From Przewalskia tangutica (Eukaryota > Streptophyta > Magnoliopsida > Solanales > Solanaceae), in NCBI GenBank assembly GCA_029844215.1, contig CM056732.1, positions 18,998,001-19,062,000 of the forward strand: a stretch of 64,000 nucleotides of DNA, written 5' to 3'. Shown in pieces: positions 56,275 through 64,000 of the stretch. The notes beneath the pieces are model-generated. The model worked only from the letters and a program-made list of their open reading frames with translations, did not search any database and was not told the origin of the DNA. The position numbers and the translations under genes were made by a program. The stretch's first letter is position 1; each line of letters starts with the position of its first letter.

Positions 56275-57507
56275 ATGGACGATGTCCAGAACAATAATAT
56301 GATGAGAGAAGGGTTAGGTGAAAATCAACCTAACCCAGGAATGCCTCGGCGAGTACCTGTGGATGTCGAGGAAAGAGTTCAAGCCCAGGCAGAAAGAAGC
56401 TTGGGAGACTACGTGCTGCCAAGGGTGAATGGAGCACAGACATGTATTAGGCTCCCGCACAGAGCAAACAACTTTGAGATCAAACCGCGATTACGAGCAC
56501 GGTGCAGAACACGGCAATTCGGAGGATCGCCATCGAGGATCACATATGCACATAGCTAATTTCTTGGAGCTATGTGCAACTTTCGATATAACGACGCATC
56601 GATGATGCCGTAATGTTGAGGCTCTTTCCCTTCTCACTCAGGGATAGAGCAAAAGTATGGTTGAATTCCCTGCCAGCTGATTCGATTTTTACATGGCAAG
56701 AGCTGGCACAGAAATTTTTGGCCAAATTCTTTCCCCCGTGCAAAGCAGCGAAATTGAGAGGGGAGCTGAATAACTTCTACCAAGCAGATGGAGAGTCATT
56801 GTACGAAGCGTGGGAAAGGTTCAAAGATTTGCAGAGAAAGTGCCCACACCACTGTATTGAGTTGTGGAACTTGGTCCACATCTTCTATAACGGGCTCAAT
56901 GAACAACCGTAACCATTATAGATGCAAAGAATGGGACATTCATGAGGAAAACAGCCCACGACGCTCACGAATTATTAGAAGATATGACCACCAACAACCA
57001 TGTCACAGAAGAGAGATCAATGAGTGGTAGGAGAACAGTAGGAGTTCACGAAATAGATGTCATTGCTACCTTGAATGCCCAAGTGGCTTTGTTGATTTAA
57101 ACACCGCAAAGAACACACGGTGTCGAGAAATGCGATCTGAGATGCCTAAGAGCTGTGAAATATGTGGTGGCCCACATACATTCGATAGGTGTCCTTCAGC
57201 TGATCCTAATAATGTGCCAACCAAGCAGGCAGAGTGTCAGGCCGTGGGTAATTATCAAAGGCCACAGAACAACCCATACTCCAACACATATAATCCAGGG
57301 TGGAGGAATCACCCAAATTTCTCATGGAGAGGAGACCAGGGGCAGCAGAATCAATATAGGCCGCATCAAAACCAGCAGAACCAAAATCAGCAGCCCTTCA
57401 CTCAGGCCTCACCTTCTCAACAATTTAATACACCTGTCCAGCCAGAAAAGTCAGACGAGCTGAGAGCAGCTTTGTTAGCACTCACCAACGCCTGCACCGG
57501 GCCGTGA
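56275..57507 (+). pseudogene. Gag of element H
   Basis: The frame is open upstream of the ATG at 56275 (reading TLVPFNPEIEK), MDDVQNNNMM follows, then ANNFEIKP and, after a shift, MLRLFPFSLRDRAKVWLNSL, SIFTWQELAQKFLAKFFPP, NNFYQADGESLYEAWERFKD (retrotransposon-gag core), then a zinc-knuckle-like CEICGGPHTFDRCP (57150) and a glutamine/asparagine-rich tail. Frame changes near 56480-56600, 56912-57120 and 57505. Confidence 0.88.
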
Positions 57508-57508
57508 T

Positions 57509-58617
57509 GTGTTTAGATCCTCATTCAGGAACTTGGAAACACAAGTGGGTCAGCTAGCAAAACAAGCAAACAGCAGGCCACAGGGTACACTGCCAAGCAA
57601 CACAGAGGTGAATCCGAAGGAGCAATGCCAGGCAGTACAATTGAGAAGTGGCAAACAGTTGGAGCAGCAGTCACCTCAGCCAGTAGTGGAGCAAAGGGCA
57701 GAGATAGAAAAAGAGAAGGTGGTTGAATCTCGCCCAGTAGTAGAGAAAACTCCAGAGAAGGAGTATACAGAGAAGATCCCATTCCCACAGAGATTGCAGC
57801 GGAAGGTAGTTGATAAACAATTCTCCAAATTTCTGGAGACATTCAGAAAGCTGCGCATCAACATACCTTTTATAGAGGCGTTGGAGCAGATGCCATCCTA
57901 CTTCAAATTCATGAAGGAAATCTTGGGGAAGAAGAAGAAACTGGCGGAGTATGAGATGGTAGCACTAACGGAGGAATGTAGTGCTATCTTGCAGAAGAAG
58001 TTGCCCCCGAAACTAAAATACCCAGGGAGCTTTACACACTACCTTGCACAGTTGACAGGGTAATATGCAACAGGGCGCTGTGCGATTTAGGGGCAAGTAT
58101 AAATCTGATGCCTTTATCGGTATTTAAACGGTTGGAGTTGGGTGAGGTCAAACCAACCACGGTGAGCCTGCAGCTGGCTGATAGGACAGTGGTTCATCCA
58201 AGAGGGAAGATTGAGGACGTGATTGTTAAAGTAGGAAAATTCTTTTTTCCTGCGGACTTCCTCATTCTTGACATGGAAGAGGATGCAGAAATCCCTATCA
58301 TATTGGGGAGACCATTCCTGGCGACAGGGAGAGCATTGATCGATGTAGAAAGAGGAGAGCTGACATTGAGGGTGGAGAAGGAAGAAATGGTGTTTAAAGT
58401 ATTTAAACACATCATTGAGCCACCAACCATGAGCAGGTGCTTTGCAATCAGCACCATCAAACCCCCCTGTGAGCCAATACAAGTCAAACCAAGGGAGATG
58501 AGCCTACAAAAGCAGGTATGTGACTCCAAACCTCCACAAAAGCAGGTATGTGTTCCTGAACCTTCCCTTGATGATAATTCTAAAAAGAGAAGAAGAAGAA
58601 GAAGAAGTAAAAAATGA
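57509..58617 (+). pseudogene. Gag end and protease of element H
   Basis: 57509-58063: NLETQVGQLAKQANSRPQGT, QLRSGKQLE, IPFPQRLQRKVVDKQFSKF and LEQMPSYFKFMKEIL, the conserved Athila region before protease. A frame change near 58034 leads to the protease (CDLGASINLMPLSVFKRLEL, active-site D-L-G-A; then DFLILDMEEDAEIPIILGRP and FLATGRALIDVERGELTLRV). It should run on into RT, but instead ends in STIKPPCEPIQVKPREMSL, a QKQVC duplication and KKRRRRRRSKK, stop at 58615. Confidence 0.88.
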
Positions 58618-59511
58618 GAAATGTGGAGAAAATGGATTGGTTGTGGGGTTAATCAACCCCACACTTATTGAGTTAAGGAACTTGCGTCCGACTAAAAGAC
58701 GTTAAAGACAGTGCTACTTGGAAGGCAACCCAAGGTATTTTGATTTATTTTACGTAATATAGTAGTTTTTATTAAGAACGGTCTCACGGAGGTAGTGTTT
58801 ATGTTGTGATTGACAGGTGTAGGCAAAAGGCGAAAAACTGAAGAACAGCAGGATTTCGAAAAAGCGGTAGGCCATACGCCAGAGCAGGGCGCGCCAAAAG
58901 AGCGAAGGTCTTGAAGATTGGCCGTACGCCAGAGCGCAAGGCAGAATTCAGTCGGCAGGTATCAGCCGCGGCTAAACGCAGGGCCGCGACAGAAATTCCC
59001 GGTACATCTGAACATCAGCCGCGCGCCAAACGCAGGCCGCGACGGCGGAAATCCAAAGTGATAAAACGCCTGTAATCCGATTTTCCCCAATTTCAAAACC
59101 AAAACCTAACCTCTCTTCTCCACAAAACCCACGAAAATCCACAATTTACCCACAAATCTTCCACAAATCAAACCCAACCACAACCAAAACTCTTAAATCC
59201 CTAAAACCCTTAGCCATCTCAACCAACAAAACTCCATCCCACTGCCTCAAATCGCCATTAGAAGCAAGAAAACCTTGAAGAACACCGTCAAAAAGGTAAT
59301 CTTCATCTTTTCTTGAAAGCTTTCAGTAGTCAAAGGAGGCAGTAGTTTGGAGAAGTATTGCATTGTTGAAGTAGTTGGGGTGCTGAAAAATTGGTTGTGA
59401 AGTTTAGAGGAGGAGTATACAAGGAGGGTGTGGGTAGTGTGTAGTACAGGGGTTGGAGTTTGGGGGTGTTAGTGTTGTAGCTGCTAATTGTTGATAGTGT
59501 TGGGTAGTGTT
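58618..59511. other. Post-protease non-coding region of element H
   Basis: CTTGGAAGGCAACCCAAGGT at 58718-58737 is a word typically found after the Athila pol gene, showing where pol was removed. 58835-59045 contains CG-rich repeats (CATACGCCAGAGC, CAGCCGCG..AAACGCAGG) similar to the LTR's GC block. 59080-59290 is C/A-rich leader-like sequence before the second ORF. Confidence 0.6.
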
Positions 59512-60676
59512 ATGGATACGAAGGATAAGCTGCGAAAGTTATCTAACATGTCTGCCAGAAAGAGAAGAGCCTCTGCATCTACATCAGCCCCGCAATATGA
59601 TGAGACTAGGTTTGTCAGCCGAAGTGCTCAAGATAGATACCATAAACTCAATACAAGGCCCTTAATCCCTGAAAGGGGAATGGACTATCAAAGAGACTCG
59701 CTGGAAGAGGGAGATGTCTATGAGCCCATTCGGGCGATGATTGAGATGAGGGGGTGGAAAAGATTTGTAAAACCGGGAAAGATAGCACCAATAAACACAG
59801 TGATGATGCGTGAATTTTATGCTAATCTTCCGGAGAAGGTAGAAAATGGATGTTTTGTGAGGGGAAATTATGTGCTTGTGACGGCAGAAGCGGTAAATGC
59901 GCAATTGGAAACAGATGATGTTGAAGGAGGAGATGGTGATTGAAACTATTTTAGAACATGGTCTAGAAGCACCTCCAACATCGACTGGAATGCCTTGCGA
60001 ACCTGATGAGCTACCCCGGGCTGCATTTGATATTGCGAAATGGGTCAAGAGGATCGGCAGTGCGTTCAACAAGCGACCAGGTTGGCTGTATTTCGTCAGT
60101 GCCCGAAGACAGAATCAAACTGATATATGGAATTATGACGGGGAAGACAATTGATGTGGGAAGGGAGATAGTGCAAAGTATTGAAGAGACCAGCCGGTTG
60201 GTAACAACGGGTGGGTTGGGACATGGCTCAATCATTACAACTTTATGCGCCTTCAATGGGGTCCCAACCCTACCCAATGACACTCAAGAGAGAAACCAGC
60301 TGCCTGTGTCTTATGGGATAGTGCACTCTTTCCTGCACCAAGCCCCGAAGTGAAGAAGAGCACCAAAGACCACCGTGGCAGCAGAGGCGCGATGAGCGAA
60401 GATGAGCACGAAATAGAGGCTCGATATGCGGCGAGGAAGCGCACCACCAACCACATAATCGTAACCTTGATTACCCGTGATGGAGCGATTACTCGAGAAT
60501 CGGATGAGGATGATGCGAGTTTGGACACGGTGATACAAGGACAACAAGAAGCGAGGCGACAAATTAACGAGATGAGTTCCTTGTTCAACGATGGTCGATG
60601 CACTATCGATGTCCTTGCCACCACCACCATTTTAACCAAAATCTGTAAGTGTCTTGTTTTCTTTTATTGTCTTTGA
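59512..60676 (+). pseudogene. Second ORF of element H, putative plant transposon-protein domain
   Basis: ATG at 59512 (MDTKDKLRKLSNM), alternative at 59548. Blocks: DRYHKLNTRPLIPERGMDY, MIEMRGWKRFVKPGKIAPIN, VMMREFYANLPEKVENGCFV, RGNYVLVTAEAVNAQLE, then in other frames DRIKLIYGIMTGKTIDVGRE and SIITTLCAFNGVPTLPNDT, ending in an acidic/glutamine-rich tail. The FYANL and 'lIYaimtGktIdVG..I' patterns match the same domain family as the split ORF at 53975-54663/63208-63943. Frame changes near 59895-59945, 60100 and 60350. Function unknown; it sits where Athila env-like ORFs sit. Confidence 0.75.
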
Positions 60677-60682
60677 GTCTTA

Positions 60683-60704
60683 CACACATTGGGGACAATG
60701 TGTG
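60683..60704 (+). promoter_or_regulatory. Stem-loop with GNRA-type loop in element H
   Basis: CACACATTG (60683-60691), loop GGGA, CAATGTGTG (60696-60704): a perfect 9-bp stem and a GNRA tetraloop. Directly followed by TTTAAGTTTGGGGG. Confidence 0.6.
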
Positions 60705-60706
60705 AT

Positions 60707-61849
60707 TTAAGTTTGGGGGGGGGGGGTGTTTTATTTGTGCCTTATTGTTATAAGTATGTTTAAATCTTTTTGTTGTTTTTGTGTATTTTTGAGTCATAAT
60801 TTTTTTTTCTTTTGAGTCATAATTGTCTGTCAAAAGATCATGTATGTTGTAGTTACTAGAAACACCTAGTGAAGTAAGGTGGAATAATGTAACGGAATTA
60901 GAGCAACTATCTAAACACTTAAGTTTGATATACCAAAAACTCACAAAATCTGTCTATTTGAAGTTTCCTACTTAAATTGTGCATGATAAATGATTAAAAC
61001 CTATGTGTTATGATTGTATGCTATTCGAGGCGAAATAGTTAGGATATGCATGTTTAGGGAGATGACTCAGGCGTTTCTTTGTTAGCCAATTCTTACCACT
61101 CTTTTCTATCCCTGACTTTAAAAATATCCATAGTCAGCCCCATTGAGCCTTCAAAATTGAACTTTTTCTTTGACACCCTATATTCCCATACTTGTGCCAT
61201 AAGCAAACATGTGAAATAGTTGGAATAAAGTGTGTTAAAAAAGAGACAAAAAGAGCAAGAAAAATTGATGCACCCCACTTAAAAAGTAATGAGAAATAGG
61301 CAAAAGTCTAAGTTTGGGGGTGCTTGCTATTATGATACACTTCACGCTCTCAAAACAAAAGAGGGGAAAAATAGATTTGAAGTGAAAGAAAAGAATCAAA
61401 AGAAAAGGGAAAAATTGAAAAGCTAAAAGAGCTTATGGTACAAAAAAAAATGAGCCTAAATGCCTATTTTTACCTACCACTGCCTAAGCCTACATTACAA
61501 CCCTTAAAAGTCCTGAAGATCTCTTAGATGCATAGCCATGATTAGTGGAGAATAGCAAGTAAACATGCCATAGAAATTTTGAAATTAACATGCATGATTC
61601 AGTATTTGACTTCCATTAAGCATGATAAAAATGAGTTTGTGAAATATCTAGCTTAATGTGTTTAGAATGCTAAAATTTCATGCTATATGTTCCTGCATAT
61701 TATTTTGCCAATCTTCATGTTTTTCTAAGAAACGCCAATGCAGCAAAAGTGATCAATGTCATTGAGTCTATTTATTTTCTTGTTTTTCTTGAGTCTTTAT
61801 TTCTTTTTTTTTATCTTTGCTCGAGGGCGAGCAAAGGTTAAGCTTGGGG
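60707..61849 (+). repeat. Three polypurine-tract-like sites
   Basis: TTAAGTTTGGGGGG (60707-60726, with 12 G), TAAGTTTGGGGG (61310-61321) and TTAAGCTTGGGGG (61838-61850), the last being the true tract next to the 3' LTR. Confidence 0.65.
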
Positions 61850-61854
61850 GTATT

Positions 61855-63207
61855 TGATCGGTGTATTTTATATACACTTTTTGAGTCGTTTTTAGTTAGT
61901 CTTTTGTCCTTTTTTGTACAAATAAGTGTCGTATTAGGATATATTTTCTTTCTTTTGAGTCAAGTTGGTTAAAATGGCCTAATGGCGGAAAAGGAGCTAA
62001 AAGAGGACAAAAGTGGAGGTTCCAGTGAAAAAAGACGAAAGTGGCGAACGAGCGTAAAGCGGACGGCAGCGCGGCTACTGCGAGCAGTCGGGGCATGGCG
62101 CCTCTACGAGCAGAGTCGAGGCGCGGCGCCCAATATTGGGCGCGAGAGTTGCAGTGGCCGCGGCTGCATGCCAGAAGGCGGCGCGGCGCAAATCATCCGT
62201 ATTGCAGAACTTCCGCATGGCGCCGATAGCAGTCGCGGCAACGCGGGAAAATCGAGTTTAATGACGATTTTACGGGCGATCTGAAGGGAAAAGTTAGGCG
62301 GTTTTGAGCCTATAAAGAGAACCCTAGGCGCTTTTAAAGGTGCCACTTTCGCCAACACAAGGCTTCTTGGATTGAAGATTGGAGACCATAATTTAGTAAC
62401 TTTTTTCTTTTCTTTTCTTTATTTCAGTATTTATGATGAACATTGAATTAGTTCTTGTCATGTCAATGGCTAGGAACTAATTCTATTATAGGGCTTTCCC
62501 TGTTAAATCACTAGAAACTTATGTTATGAATTGATGCATGGTTATGGTTATTCTTCTTCTTGTTGAGATTTATCCAATAATTGTTTTGAATGCTTGGTAA
62601 TTAATTGATCATTAATTATCATTACTTATATGATTTCTAATCAAACTTCGAAAGGAGGAGGTTGTGAATATGTTGTAAGTTGGGTAGACATATTTTGGAT
62701 CGGGGATGAAAATACCTCAATTACTTGTGTAGCGTTAACGAGAGGTCTAAACACCTAATTTTACGCATGACGCGTGACAGTTAACTAGGTTTTTTGTCTT
62801 AATCCTCCTATAGAGTCATCCTTATCACCGAAAGGTAGAAAAGAGCAATACTGGGGTTGAGTGTTTATATAGCCTTAATGGGAGTATAAAACGATTTAGT
62901 AAACCTGCTAGCTCCAAAAGAAGAAGAACTATAATTCATTGCATTAATAAGTAACATAAGCGTATAGTTGAGGAGACGTGGAAGCCCTATTCTCATCACT
63001 ACTGAAGTAAACATATAGCTAATTAGCCTTTATAATTATTAGTTATAAACAACAAAATCATTATCGGTTACCAAATAGATACCAAAAGATAGATAATTGG
63101 TACTTGAACACTAATCCTTGTGGACGATATTCGGTCTTACCAAGACTATATTACTTGTCACGATAACGTGCACTTGCATTAAAGTGTGTGCATCTTTTCG
63201 CGCATCA
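61855..63207 (+). repeat. 3' LTR of element H
   Basis: 1353 bp, aligned to the 5' LTR. The GC-rich block is at 62045-62250. Ends GCATCA and is followed by ATATC. Confidence 0.92.
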
Positions 63208-63943
63208 ATATCCCATGAGTGGGGTTGATAATATCGGGTGTAAAGTTATATACTTTGTTGTAAAGGTACACTTTCTCGAATTTCTTCGAATTGGTGTCCC
63301 TCATAACAAGTTGCAGATTAGCATAGAAAACCATAATTACCTTCTTACAGTAAGGTCTTTTTCCAAATACAGAGCTTAAGACTTTGCGACTACTCAAAAA
63401 CTCGACTAAGTTATTAGTGGAAAATGAAGAGTGATCAATCACCTTTTCACCTCTGACTCCTCTATTCTTAAACCAATTACATCTACTATAACATGATTTA
63501 TTTAGGAACAAAAGAGAATAAGGCATTACCTCAGAATCTGTTTTAGATTCTGTGTGCTCATGTCCTGAAGAGGTGGGTTCTGGTGTTGCCTCGAATGTTA
63601 GGGCAACATAGTCAGGATCAGTGTCTTCTTTCCCTTCTGTTGCCTTCGATGTTGAGGCAACATTTGAGCCGAAGTTTCAGTATGTCCTTCGCACCCTCTT
63701 TGGCATAAATTTCCTTAGAGGAATGTCGTCAGACATTTCCTTTTCTCCTTCCTTCTCGGCTTCAGTTGGAGTGGTTGGAGTGGTGGTTGAAGGTGTCGGA
63801 GTTCTGGGTAGATTGAAGTCGGAATCAGTGCTGGTGGAAGTTGTGGAATCAACAGGGAAAGTCGACTCTGCCCTGGTCCTTTTAGCAGTTTGCTCTTCAC
63901 CGAATCTGCTTTCAAAAACCCTTTTCGACCTTCTTGTCGGCAT
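63208..63943 (-). pseudogene. 5' part of the putative plant transposon-protein ORF
   Basis: Minus strand. ATG at 63943 with MPTRRSKRVFESRFGEEQTA, a Ser/Thr/Pro-rich stretch and KFMPKRVRRTY, then an in-frame TGA near 63680. The frame reopens with a Thr/Ser/Glu-rich run, then GKRPYCKKVIMVFYANLQLV, SKKFEKVYLYNKVYNFTPDI and INPTHG up to the insertion of H at 63208. The FYANL block relates it to the second ORF of H. The right end of the window is 57 bases beyond the start. Confidence 0.7.
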
Positions 63944-64000
63944 TGTTGACTGTGATCCTCTTGACGCAAGGTTTGTTAAGTCAGATGTTATATCAACATC

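Larger units (their letters stand above)
54664..63207 (+). mobile_element. Athila-like LTR retrotransposon H, lacking RT-RNase H-integrase
   Basis: LTRs 54664-55991 and 61855-63207 (TGATCGG...GCATCA), primer site TGGCGCCGTTGCCGGGGA, gag and protease of Athila/Tat type, then no pol: the protease frame ends in a basic tail at 58617 and is followed by the post-pol GGAAGGCAACCCAAG word and a second ORF (59512-60676) in the position of an Athila 3' ORF. Polypurine tract AAGCTTGGGGG at 61839-61849. At 8.5 kb it would depend on a partner for reverse transcription. Confidence 0.9.

Noticed and set aside
62104..62358. Open frames in the 3' LTR of H
   Set aside because: Same reason as for the 5' LTR; the frames differ between the two LTRs.

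Overview
This is plant nuclear DNA, AT-rich, intergenic and packed with transposons. The plant LTR-retrotransposon lineages (Ty3/gypsy chromovirus, Athila-like, Ty1/copia), tRNA-derived SINEs, MITEs and the RMA-type RING ligase all point to a dicot. The MITE and SINE types make Solanaceae my best guess (inference, no database search). Only one convincingly intact host gene is visible: an RMA-family membrane-anchored RING E3 ligase on the minus strand (CDS 40862-41569). A PPR gene (7323-8567) is a pseudogene. A gene-like ORF with a putative plant transposon-protein domain is split by an insertion (53975-54663 and 63208-63943).

Layout. 1-4373: minus-strand Ty3/gypsy element running off the left edge, its gag interrupted by a plus-strand integrase fragment. 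4374-9100: sparse DNA with two SINE-like sequences and the PPR pseudogene. 9125-12613: decayed chromovirus LTR next to a copia RT scrap (12614-13033). 13310-37130: a copia element (C, minus) whose integrase is split by chromovirus A (14095-34606, target duplication TTTAT). A is itself split by its sibling B (17362-27391, target duplication CAATG). A and B share the same architecture: about 2.5-2.8 kb LTRs, tRNA-iMet type primer site, gag-PR-RT-RH-IN-chromodomain. 37589-40580: a MITE that took a solo LTR (GATCT duplication) and then an internally deleted copia G (CAAAC duplication) exactly in its terminal repeat. 40862-44060: the RMA gene with a long 5' intron. 44404-46878: MITE-like sequences and a 1375-bp hAT element with a perfect 8-bp duplication and a gutted transposase. 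47332-52598: a complete but degenerate copia F (GTCCC duplication). 53310-53535: a SINE with a perfect 16-bp duplication. 54664-63207: an Athila-like element H that keeps gag and protease, has no recognisable RT/RNase H/integrase, and carries an extra 3' ORF. It is inserted in an ORF of apparently the same domain family.

The window is therefore a readable stack of insertions whose relative order follows from nesting. The most unusual items are element H (gag-pro plus a 3' ORF, without pol, inserted in a relative of that ORF), a conserved hairpin with a compensatory change in the chromovirus LTRs, and a systematic pattern of CpG/CHG-associated small differences between LTR pairs. That last pattern may be base-calling error, so reading-frame breaks in A, B and H should be read with caution.
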